From assembly GCA_001805375.1 (NCBI GenBank), contig MHFY01000105.1:1-22294 (forward strand): DNA of 22,294 bases, in the 5' to 3' direction. Under the pieces are notes generated by a model. That model ran no database searches and was not told where the DNA came from. It saw only the letters and a list, made by a program, of their open reading frames with translations. Each line of letters opens with the position of its first letter. Position 1 is the first letter of the stretch. A program made the position numbers and the translations under genes. Of this stretch, positions 1 to 5,998 are shown piece after piece. The DNA comes from Omnitrophica WOR_2 bacterium GWA2_47_8. Lineage in GTDB: Bacteria > Omnitrophota > Gorgyraeia > Zapsychrales > GWA2-47-8.

Positions 1-38
1 TCCTGGACAAAGCGGAAGAATCACCCGTTCCTTCTTAA
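1..38 (+). CDS. Possible C-terminal end of an upstream gene
   Basis: The third forward frame is open from the window edge and reads LDKAEESPVPS before a TAA at 36-38, an ordinary hydrophilic C-terminus. Too little is present to name a product. The second frame is also open from the edge and runs straight into the small ORF at 53, so an alternative is that the latter is the end of a longer gene. Confidence 0.25.
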   Translation, partial: LDKAEESPVPS

Positions 39-52
39 GGATTAGAATTATT

Positions 53-250
53 ATGTGGGACTGCAAACATCGCGATATTCAAGACAATTGTCGCCGCCGG
101 AAAACACCGTGTTATCCGGGCGGAAAGCTGTGCGTCCTGGAAGGCAGATTCGAGTTCCCCTACCGTCAGGAACCCGATGGACTGGCGCACCCTGCCCATC
201 CATCCCCCGCTCAAAAGTCCAAACGCCGAAGAAATTCATCCTCAAAGTAA
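53..250 (+). CDS. Small Cys-containing hypothetical protein with basic tail
   Basis: A 65-residue ORF of unknown function. Its N-terminal half carries four spaced cysteines (Cys4, Cys13, Cys20, Cys27) in a pattern W-D-C-K-H...N-C-R-R-R...P-C-Y-P-G-G-K-L-C-V-L-E-G-R-F, which has the look of a small metal-binding knuckle. The last 15 residues are rich in Lys, Arg and Ser. ATG at 53 is preceded by AAGGA at 37-41, a slightly long but usable spacing. The same frame stays open upstream to the window edge, so the true start could lie outside. It ends 70 bp before feoB, but a promoter-like stretch lies between, so co-transcription is not implied. I judge it real because of the ordered cysteines, not because I can name its family. 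Confidence 0.5.
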   Translation: MWDCKHRDIQDNCRRRKTPCYPGGKLCVLEGRFEFPYRQEPDGLAHPAHPSPAQKSKRRRNSSSK

Positions 251-258
251 GTGATTCT

Positions 259-274
259 ACGTAATAATTTACGT
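259..274. promoter_or_regulatory. Palindrome upstream of feoB, candidate operator
   Basis: ACGTAA (259-264) and TTACGT (269-274) are perfect inverted 6-bp arms around a 4-bp spacer. The right arm overlaps the proposed -35 element of the feoB promoter, where a repressor would block polymerase. The operon encodes a DtxR-family regulator, so autoregulation is a reasonable guess. The arms do not match the Fur box, and the binding protein is unknown. Confidence 0.35.
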
Positions 275-297
275 GTTTCATCTAATAAAAATATAAA
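268..297 (+). promoter_or_regulatory. Candidate feoB operon promoter
   Basis: TTTACG (268-273, four of six matches to TTGACA) and TATAAA (292-297, five of six to TATAAT) are separated by 18 bp in a very AT-rich gap. Transcription would begin near 304, leaving a leader of roughly 17 nt with no Shine-Dalgarno site. AT-richness makes chance matches likely here. Confidence 0.35.
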
Positions 298-320
298 TAT
301 ATATTGTTTACACTATACGT

Positions 321-2384
321 ATGCCAAGTGTCGATTTTACATCAAATTCCGCCCTTTTGACCGAGGCCGGTCAATGTATCGTTGTCGGCAACCCGAATGT
401 CGGTAAAAGCGTGATCTTCGGGCACCTTTCCCGTCAGTATGTCGTAGTTTCGAATTACCCGGGTACGACGATCACCTTTACCAAGGGGTGGATGAAGATG
501 GGCGATAAAGCCGCGGTCCGCATCATCGATACCCCGGGCATTAACAACCTCCTACCTAATTCCGAAGATGAGATGGTCACCCGCAATATCCTTGTCTCGG
601 CCAGTCCCTCGGATAAGATCATTCAAGTTTTAGATACTAAAAATTTGGCCCGCGGGTTATTTATTACGCTTCAGATCAGTGAGATGGGGCTTTCCGGTCT
701 TATGGCTCTTAATATGTGGGATGAAGCCCGGCTACGGGGGTATGAGGTGGACCATAAAAGACTGAGCGAAGTTTTCGGCGTGCCGTGCGTGCCGACGATC
801 GCGATCCATAACCGGGGATTACGGGAATTGAAAAGAAATGAAGGGGCGCGGTTCAAATATCAGCTGAAATATCACGCGATCATTGAAAGGGCTTTGATCG
901 ATCTGTCGGAATTTTTGCCAGCGTTAAAGGTCTCCATCCGTTCTTTGGGCCTCATGGTCTTAAGCGGAGAAAAGACCTTTTTGGAATTTTTGAAGGAAAA
1001 AGTCTCTCCTTCGGTGATGAAAAAGATCCTCGCTATCCGGGAAGAAACGGCCATGCGTGTCATGACAGATTTGCGTTTGATGATCGATTCAACGCGCATG
1101 GCGGAGGCCGACCGCATTGCCAGGATGATCCTTTCTCAGGTACAGGAGCCGCAGAGACGGCGGATCTGGAACGGGCTGGAAAAGACGGCCACGCATCCTA
1201 TCGCCGGATTCGGCCTTTTGGCAGGGGTCCTTTTTCTTATGTATCAGTTCGTCGGGGTCCTGGGCGCCGGCACTCTGGTCGATCTTCTGGAAAATAAATT
1301 CTTCAATACGATGCTCAATCCGGTCATCATCCAATGGTTCGATCGTGTCTTGCCGTTTCCGCATCTGCACAACCTCGAGCAGGGAATTATGGTCCCCGGT
1401 TATGTACGCATGGCCGCATTCAGCCTGCCGCAGGAGGTCTTTCGTTTTATCCATGATTTTTTTGTCGGCGAATACGGTGCGGTCACCATGGCATTGACCT
1501 ACGGGCTGGCGATCATCTTCCCGGTCGTTGCGACGTTCTTTCTGGCGTTCGGGCTACTCGAAGACCTTGGTTATCTGCCGAGGCTGTCGATCCTTTTGAA
1601 CGGCCTTTTTAAAAAGATCGGCTTGAACGGAAAGGCCGTGTTGCCGATGGTCTTAGGGTTGGGATGCGACACCATGGCGACATTGACCGCGCGCATCCTG
1701 GATACAAAAAAGGAACGGCTTATTACCACATTTCTTTTGGCGTTAGCAGTCCCTTGTTCAGCTCAGCTGGCGGTCATCTTATTTTTGCTGCAGGGGGGCG
1801 TAGGTTTGAGGGGCGTGTTGATCTGGGCCTCGATCGTTATCTTGGTCCTTTTCGCCGCCGGTTTCCTGGCATCGAAATTGATCAAGGGCGATGCAAGCCC
1901 GTTGATCATGGAAGTCCCGCCGTTGCGGCTGCCGTCTTTGCGCAATATTGTCATAAAGACCTTTGCGCGCATGGAATGGTATTTGAAAGAAGTCATCCCG
2001 ATCTTTCTGCTTGGAACGGCGATGCTGTTCATCCTGAATGAAATTCATTTTCTGGGGGTCTTGGAAAGGATGATGCGGCCGCTTGTCACCGGATGGTTGG
2101 GGCTTCCCTCTGACGCGGCGGAAGCGATCCTGATGGGATTCTTTCGCCGGGATTACGGGGCCGCCGGATTTATCCGCATGTTCGAAGAGGGAAGTTTAAG
2201 TAAGTCGCAGATATTGGTCGGCGTGACCACCATTACTTTATTTGTGCCGTGCATCGCTAATGCCCTGGTCATTATCAAGGAGCGGGGCATACGGACGTCG
2301 TTTAAGATGTTCGTGATCGTGCTGTTGGTCGCCTTCGGGACCGGCGGATTACTTCATAGGATCTTATTATGGAGGCCATTATAA
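321..2384 (+). CDS. feoB: Ferrous iron transporter FeoB
   Basis: Inner-membrane Fe(II) importer with an N-terminal GTPase. The 687-residue protein shows G1 GNPNVGKS at 23-30, a G2 Thr in NYPGTT (45-50), G3 DTPG at 70-73 and G4 NMWD at 131-134. After a helical stretch the membrane core begins near residue 290. It keeps the paired gate blocks of the family: LLEDLGYLPR, then GLGCDTMA with Cys449, VPCSAQLAV with Cys479, and a C-terminal FVPCIANA with Cys644. It is shorter than E. coli FeoB (773 aa) and lacks a long cytoplasmic tail. The first gate block reads GCD where classical FeoB reads GCN, so this belongs to a divergent branch. No free-standing feoA is visible; the FeoA-like domain sits in the regulator two genes downstream. 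The ATG at 321 has no Shine-Dalgarno site. The stop overlaps the next start (TAATG). Confidence 0.95.
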   Translation: MPSVDFTSNSALLTEAGQCIVVGNPNVGKSVIFGHLSRQYVVVSNYPGTTITFTKGWMKMGDKAAVRIIDTPGINNLLPNSEDEMVTRNILVSASPSDKIIQVLDTKNLARGLFITLQISEMGLSGLMALNMWDEARLRGYEVDHKRLSEVFGVPCVPTIAIHNRGLRELKRNEGARFKYQLKYHAIIERALIDLSEFLPALKVSIRSLGLMVLSGEKTFLEFLKEKVSPSVMKKILAIREETAMRVMTDLRLMIDSTRMAEADRIARMILSQVQEPQRRRIWNGLEKTATHPIAGFGLLAGVLFLMYQFVGVLGAGTLVDLLENKFFNTMLNPVIIQWFDRVLPFPHLHNLEQGIMVPGYVRMAAFSLPQEVFRFIHDFFVGEYGAVTMALTYGLAIIFPVVATFFLAFGLLEDLGYLPRLSILLNGLFKKIGLNGKAVLPMVLGLGCDTMATLTARILDTKKERLITTFLLALAVPCSAQLAVILFLLQGGVGLRGVLIWASIVILVLFAAGFLASKLIKGDASPLIMEVPPLRLPSLRNIVIKTFARMEWYLKEVIPIFLLGTAMLFILNEIHFLGVLERMMRPLVTGWLGLPSDAAEAILMGFFRRDYGAAGFIRMFEEGSLSKSQILVGVTTITLFVPCIANALVIIKERGIRTSFKMFVIVLLVAFGTGGLLHRILLWRPL

Positions 2385-2620
2385 TGCCTCAATCCAGAGA
2401 ACGCGGGACGCAGTTATTGGAAGAGAAGATCGTCTGCCCGCTGTGCGGGTGCCGGTTCCTGAAGGGAGAAAAGTCGCTGTGCTCGCAGTGCCCTTTGAAT
2501 TATGGTAAGTGTAATTTTGAAAAGTGCCCTCATTGCGGATATGATGTCCCGCAGTCGAGCCAATTTATTTCTCTTCTCTCGGACATCAAACAATATATTA
2601 AAGGAGCATGGAAGCGATGA
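2384..2620 (+). CDS. Small 8-Cys protein between feoB and the regulator
   Basis: A 78-residue soluble protein of unknown function. Eight cysteines (18, 21, 23, 33, 36, 43, 48, 51) are packed into 34 residues as C-x2-C-x-C, C-x2-C and C-x4-C-x2-C, followed by G-Y-D-V-P. This resembles a zinc-ribbon or iron-sulfur arrangement. A helix-like, basic C-terminus follows. Start choice: GGAGG at 2371-2375 lies 8 nt before ATG 2384, which overlaps the feoB stop; an in-frame ATG at 2369 sits upstream of that site and is unlikely. Its stop overlaps the next start as ATGA, so translation of the three genes is probably coupled. By position it could serve FeoB or the regulator, much as FeoC serves E. coli FeoB, but there is no visible winged helix and I do not claim homology to FeoC. 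Confidence 0.8.
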   Translation: MPQSRERGTQLLEEKIVCPLCGCRFLKGEKSLCSQCPLNYGKCNFEKCPHCGYDVPQSSQFISLLSDIKQYIKGAWKR

Positions 2621-3336
2621 ATTCACGGATCGCATTGAACGAAGAGCAGGAGATGTTCCTGGAGAGCCTGTGGTGTCTGAAGGAGCGGGGATGCGATACA
2701 AAGTCAGCCCTTGTCAGCGGAGAAGGATGCGGACAAAAAGAAGCGCTCCTCCAAGAATTGATCGAGCGGCAATACCTGGCCCGGGATAAGGACCGGGTGG
2801 ATTTTACAGTATCGGGCCGGGCTTATACTCAACAGTTGATCCGCCGGCGGCGCTTAACGGAGGTCCTTCTCCACAATGTCCTTAATTTGAATTTGAGCAC
2901 AGCTGAGGCCAGCGCGTGCAGGATCGAACATATCATCAATGAAGAGGTCACGGACAGCATCTGTGCGTTCCTGGGTCACCCCACACAGTGCCCGCACGGG
3001 CAGCCCATCCCGCGGGGGAATTGCTGTAAAAAAGAGGACAGTGAGCTGCGGCCTTTGATCGAGCCTCTCAAAAATACCGCCATCGGTAAAAAAGTGCGGG
3101 TCGTTTTCATCAAGTCGGGTGATCATGGTGTTCTTAACCGTTTGATGAGCTTAGGGATCCATCCCGGCGCTTTGATCAGTGTGCGGCAATTAAGACCGAC
3201 CGTTATCGTTTCGGTCGGCGAAACCGATGTCGCGCTGGATCCGGTTTTAATCGACGGTATATTCTGCAGGAACGGTATTTCAAAAGAAAACGCGTGGAAA
3301 GGCCCTGCGACGCAAGAAGAGTGCTGTGAGCAATGA
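2617..3336 (+). CDS. DtxR-family metalloregulator with C-terminal FeoA domain
   Basis: Metal-responsive repressor, 239 residues, probably controlling iron uptake. An N-terminal winged helix (about 5-75) is followed by the DtxR dimerization and metal domain: R-R-R-R-L-T-E, then A-C-R-I-E-H with Cys101, Glu104 and His105, then the family signature L-G-H-P-T-x-C-P-H-G-x-P-I-P. A FeoA/SH3-like domain spans about 150-230 (G-K-K-V-R-V-V-F-I-K...L-M-S-L-G-I-H-P-G). In DtxR the primary metal site uses Met10, Cys102, Glu105 and His106, and three of these are matched. The ancillary site is not: the position of DtxR His79 is Arg and that of His98 is Glu. Start choice: ATG 2617 has AAGGAG at 2601-2606 at usable spacing, whereas ATG 2608 would be only one base from it. 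Confidence 0.9.
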   Translation: MNSRIALNEEQEMFLESLWCLKERGCDTKSALVSGEGCGQKEALLQELIERQYLARDKDRVDFTVSGRAYTQQLIRRRRLTEVLLHNVLNLNLSTAEASACRIEHIINEEVTDSICAFLGHPTQCPHGQPIPRGNCCKKEDSELRPLIEPLKNTAIGKKVRVVFIKSGDHGVLNRLMSLGIHPGALISVRQLRPTVIVSVGETDVALDPVLIDGIFCRNGISKENAWKGPATQEECCEQ

Positions 3337-3374
3337 TAAATATGTTATTATAGTACAGCTCTTATTAAGGGATA

Positions 3375-3404
3375 GGGTCCAAAATTTTTGGCCCTCATTT
3401 TTTT
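3375..3404 (+). terminator. Rho-independent terminator of the feo operon
   Basis: GGG-T-CCAAAA (3375-3384) pairs with TTTTGG-C-CC(C) ending at 3394, with one T-C mismatch and a very short loop, followed by a run of seven T at 3398-3404. It lies 39 bp after the regulator stop and 12 bp before the next start codon. Confidence 0.75.
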
Positions 3405-3415
3405 AATTTTTACCG

Positions 3416-3703
3416 ATGACCAAGTCCGATCCCACCCTCCTCAATGAATGGCTCAGCACTAAAGAAAAAGAATGGGAAAATCTTTGCACCCGCTGCGGGG
3501 CGTGCTGCGGCGCGCTGGATGACCCATGCGAAAATTTGCGTAAAAATGAGAACGGCAAATATTTTTGCGCCGTTTACGATCGGCGGTTCGGCACATGGAA
3601 AACCGTTTCGGGGAAAGAACTTAATTGTATTCCCATTCGTGAAAAGCTTGCCTTGAATCACTCCTGGCCCGGTGATGAACACTGCGGGTATAAGAAACGC
3701 TAA
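3416..3703 (+). CDS. YkgJ/CxxCxxCC-family putative zinc- or iron-chelating protein
   Basis: A 95-residue cytoplasmic protein. The core L-C-T-R-C-G-A-C-C-G (Cys24, 27, 30, 31), followed by Cys38, a Y-F-C-A-V-Y-D-R-R segment and L-N-C-I-P-I, is the layout of the YkgJ/YcgN family. That family is thought to chelate zinc or iron, and its cellular job is not settled. The start at ATG 3416 follows the feo terminator by 11 nt and has no Shine-Dalgarno site. A promoter would have to overlap the terminator, for which I see only an AT-rich TATTATAGT near 3345. The neighbouring iron operon is suggestive but does not prove a role in iron handling. Confidence 0.75.
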   Translation: MTKSDPTLLNEWLSTKEKEWENLCTRCGACCGALDDPCENLRKNENGKYFCAVYDRRFGTWKTVSGKELNCIPIREKLALNHSWPGDEHCGYKKR

Positions 3704-3705
3704 AT

Positions 3706-3719
3706 AAGGGGATCCCCTT
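3706..3719. repeat. Perfect 14-bp palindrome between convergent genes
   Basis: AAGGGGATCCCCTT is self-complementary and lies between the ends of two convergent genes (stops at 3703 and 3732). No T run follows directly on either strand, so it is a weak terminator candidate at best. Confidence 0.4.
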
Positions 3720-3731
3720 GAGCGTTAAGAG

Positions 3732-4712
3732 TCAAAAGATTTTTTTTCGGTTGAATAAGTATATCCCTGATAATGTCAGGGCGGGAATCCAGAGGAGAAA
3801 GCTTTCCATTGTTTGATTGTGAGCATGATAGATAGCCGGCAGGATAATAAAAAATGTGATAATGAAAAAATAAAAAGTTTCAGCATTTAACAAGAACAGC
3901 TTGTTCTCTTTTAAAATCCGCTCATTTGTCCATATTAATCCCGCAACTCCTCCGATACCTAACAGGAGTGCCAAGGTTTCTAATATTGCATTAGGCTTGT
4001 ATTGATAGTGCGAGAAGCTATCTGCCATGGTTATCATTGCTGAAAATATACAGAATGGGAGAATACATCGTTTGTTTTTACTGATAAATGCTTTGAGCGG
4101 GTCAAAAGCATAATAAATAACGGATAAAAGCATGAGCCCATTTCCGACAAGGTCAAGATTTTCTTCTCCCAGTAACCCTAAAAGTTGAGCCGTGCCCGCA
4201 GGGCAATATTTATTAACCCATTCCATCTCTGATAAGAAGTCAGCTAGGGTGCCCGATGCAATTGATAATACCCCTATGACAAAAAGCACGGCCGATATTT
4301 TGCGGGCGCTGATAAGAAGGAAAAATAGCCATGGGAAAATAACTGCGCCATAGAATGGCAGGGCTATGCTGTGAAGCATATTGCTTTCTGCCAGGTATAT
4401 GATCATCCCAAGCATAAAAAAAGCGATGCTTGTTTTGAGTTTGAGAGTGTTATCCGCGATCTGATATAGATGTATGGAGATCATGATGATCAAAAATAAA
4501 TAATATTTTGATAATTGTTCAACGAGAGAATATTCTGAATGCAGGCGGGACAGTTTATCTTTTAAATTAAGGAAAGAAAGAGAATCGCTGCTTAAAAGCT
4601 GGTTGAAAGAATTATCTAGGATAGCCAAGAGAAGAATGGCCCCAAAATAGAAGAATACGCGAATATAGGTTTTGGGCGATATTTTGGAGGTATTAATATC
4701 AGGAGAATCCAT
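3732..4712 (-). CDS. Multi-pass membrane protein of unknown function
   Basis: I do not recognise the family. The 326-residue protein (start M-D-S-P-D-I) has about eight or nine hydrophobic segments, beginning with F-F-Y-F-G-A-I-L-L-L-A-I-L-D, with short loops and no recognisable catalytic motif. The polar stretch after the first segment (about 35-70) should lie outside the membrane. It is the only minus-strand gene here and is clearly more AT-rich than its neighbours, with many ATA and TTA codons, which fits a different origin or weak expression. Start choice: ATG at 4712 rather than a longer in-frame ATG at 4754, because an extended -10 box lies 7 nt before 4712 and the extra 14 residues look untranslated. 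There is no Shine-Dalgarno site. Confidence 0.75.
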   Translation of the reverse strand: MDSPDINTSKISPKTYIRVFFYFGAILLLAILDNSFNQLLSSDSLSFLNLKDKLSRLHSEYSLVEQLSKYYLFLIIMISIHLYQIADNTLKLKTSIAFFMLGMIIYLAESNMLHSIALPFYGAVIFPWLFFLLISARKISAVLFVIGVLSIASGTLADFLSEMEWVNKYCPAGTAQLLGLLGEENLDLVGNGLMLLSVIYYAFDPLKAFISKNKRCILPFCIFSAMITMADSFSHYQYKPNAILETLALLLGIGGVAGLIWTNERILKENKLFLLNAETFYFFIITFFIILPAIYHAHNQTMESFLLWIPALTLSGIYLFNRKKIF

Positions 4713-4719
4713 GGTGGAA

Positions 4720-4728
4720 AGTATAACA
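4720..4728 (-). promoter_or_regulatory. Extended -10 promoter element, probable leaderless start
   Basis: On the minus strand TGTTATACT forms an extended -10 (TG, one base, TATACT). TATACT ends 7 nt before the ATG at 4712, so transcription would start at or next to the A of the start codon. The -35 region (TGGCTT at 18-bp spacing) is poor, as is common with extended -10 promoters. Confidence 0.4.
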
Positions 4729-4888
4729 TATCCGCCATGTCCTAAGCCAGGCAAGGAGGGATGGCACGCGGTTCTGGACGTAAATTAAAAATTAAGTATA
4801 ATTGATTAAGTCCCATAAGGATACCCCACACCTCATCCGGAAGGGGTTCCATTGTTGTAGCGGATTAATCTGTGTCGCGCGTAAATTT

Positions 4889-5998
4889 ATGCAAAAAATA
4901 TTCAAATATCTTTTTGTATGTCTTTCCCTTTTTTTTAACGCGACGCCTGCCTTTGCCCAAAAGTACCCCTTACAGACGTTAAGGGTGCCGCCGGGATTTA
5001 AGATCGACCTTTACGCGATCGGTGTCCCTAACGCGCGCTCGATGGTGTTAAGCCCCAACGGCACGCTGTTTGTCGGCACGCGCACCGCCGGCAATGTTTA
5101 CGCCATCCAGGATGAAGATAAGGATAACCGCGCGGATAAGGTCTATGTGATCGCCCGCGGCCTTTACGCGCCCAATGGCGTGGATTTCAAGGACGGTTCG
5201 CTGTACGTGGCGGAGATCAACCGCGTGATCCGTTTTGATAATATCGAAGAGCATCTGCAGGACCCGCCGGCGCCGGTTGTCATCAACGATACATTTCATA
5301 ACGATCAATGGCACGGCTGGAAGGTCGCGCGCTTCGGCCCGGACGGAAAGTTTTACGTGGCGGTCGGCGCTCCGTGCAATACCTGCGTCACCGACGGGTT
5401 TCCCTACGGCAAGATCATGCGCATGAACGCCGACGGGAAAAAGCTGGAAGATTATGCTTTGGGGATCCGCAACTCCGTCGGTTTTGATTGGGACCCGCGG
5501 ACCAAGCAATTATGGTTTACTGACAACGGGCGCGATGAATTAGGCGATACGGTCCCACCGGATGAATTGAATTACGCGCCCAAGAAGGGCATGCATTTCG
5601 GTTTTCCTTATTGCCACGGCCAGGATATTTTGGATCCGGAATTCGGCAAAGATAAATCCTGTAAAAAATTCACCCCGCCGGCGCAAGACCTGGAAGCGCA
5701 CGCAGCGGCTTTGGGGATGCGGTTTTATACCGGCGATATGTTCCCGCCGGAATATAAGAACAGGATCTTTATCGCGGAACACGGGTCGTGGAACAGGGCC
5801 AACAAAGTCGGCTATCGAGTGATGATGGTGACGGTGGAAAAGAATAAGGCGGTCAGTTATGAGGAATTTGCCGCCGGGTGGAAGATCGGGGAAAAATTCT
5901 GGGGCCGGCCTGTGGATGTCCTGAATATGCCGGACGGCTCGCTTTTGGTTTCCGATGACCATGCGGGAGTAATTTATAGGGTCAGTTATGCGAAGTAA
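4889..5998 (+). CDS. Exported PQQ-type sugar (sorbosone-like) dehydrogenase
   Basis: Predicted periplasmic six-bladed beta-propeller of the glucose/sorbosone dehydrogenase family, whose members oxidise sugars or aldoses with pyrroloquinoline quinone. The mature part has R-V-P-P-G-F near the start, then G-I-R-N-S-V-G-F-D-W-D-P, W-F-T-D-N-G-R-D-E-L-G-D, P-D-E-L-N, F-G-F-P-Y-C-H-G, I-F-I-A-E-H-G-S-W-N-R and a final G-R-P-V-D-V blade closing with D-G-S-L-L-V-S-D-D. At 369 residues it is close to family length with no cytochrome domain. Start choice: ATG 4889 gives a signal peptide ending F-N-A-T-P-A-F-A before Q-K-Y; the longer TTG-initiated frame from 4802 adds an unrelated Cys-containing leader. 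No PQQ synthesis gene is in view and the substrate cannot be read from sequence. Its end overlaps the next gene by 11 nt. Confidence 0.85.
   Translation: MQKIFKYLFVCLSLFFNATPAFAQKYPLQTLRVPPGFKIDLYAIGVPNARSMVLSPNGTLFVGTRTAGNVYAIQDEDKDNRADKVYVIARGLYAPNGVDFKDGSLYVAEINRVIRFDNIEEHLQDPPAPVVINDTFHNDQWHGWKVARFGPDGKFYVAVGAPCNTCVTDGFPYGKIMRMNADGKKLEDYALGIRNSVGFDWDPRTKQLWFTDNGRDELGDTVPPDELNYAPKKGMHFGFPYCHGQDILDPEFGKDKSCKKFTPPAQDLEAHAAALGMRFYTGDMFPPEYKNRIFIAEHGSWNRANKVGYRVMMVTVEKNKAVSYEEFAAGWKIGEKFWGRPVDVLNMPDGSLLVSDDHAGVIYRVSYAK

Noticed and set aside
1664..2041. Alternative-frame 125-codon ORF inside feoB
   Set aside because: It lies fully within the conserved FeoB core and has no ribosome site or recognisable domain.
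2369..2383. Earlier ATG for the 8-Cys protein
   Set aside because: It lies directly before and overlaps the GGAGG that serves ATG 2384, and would add five residues from the feoB end.
2608..2616. ATG 2608 as the start of the DtxR-FeoA regulator
   Set aside because: AAGGAG would be one base away; ATG 2617 has proper spacing and the usual ATGA overlap.
3706..3719. 14-bp palindrome as a bidirectional terminator
   Set aside because: No T run follows immediately on either strand; kept only as a palindrome.
4802..4888. Longer dehydrogenase frame starting at TTG 4802
   Set aside because: It adds 29 residues with no relation to the family in front of a normal signal peptide that begins at ATG 4889.
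5048..5509. Antisense open frame of 153 codons within the dehydrogenase gene
   Set aside because: The sense strand encodes a clear conserved protein; the antisense product has biased, shadow-like composition and no start signal.
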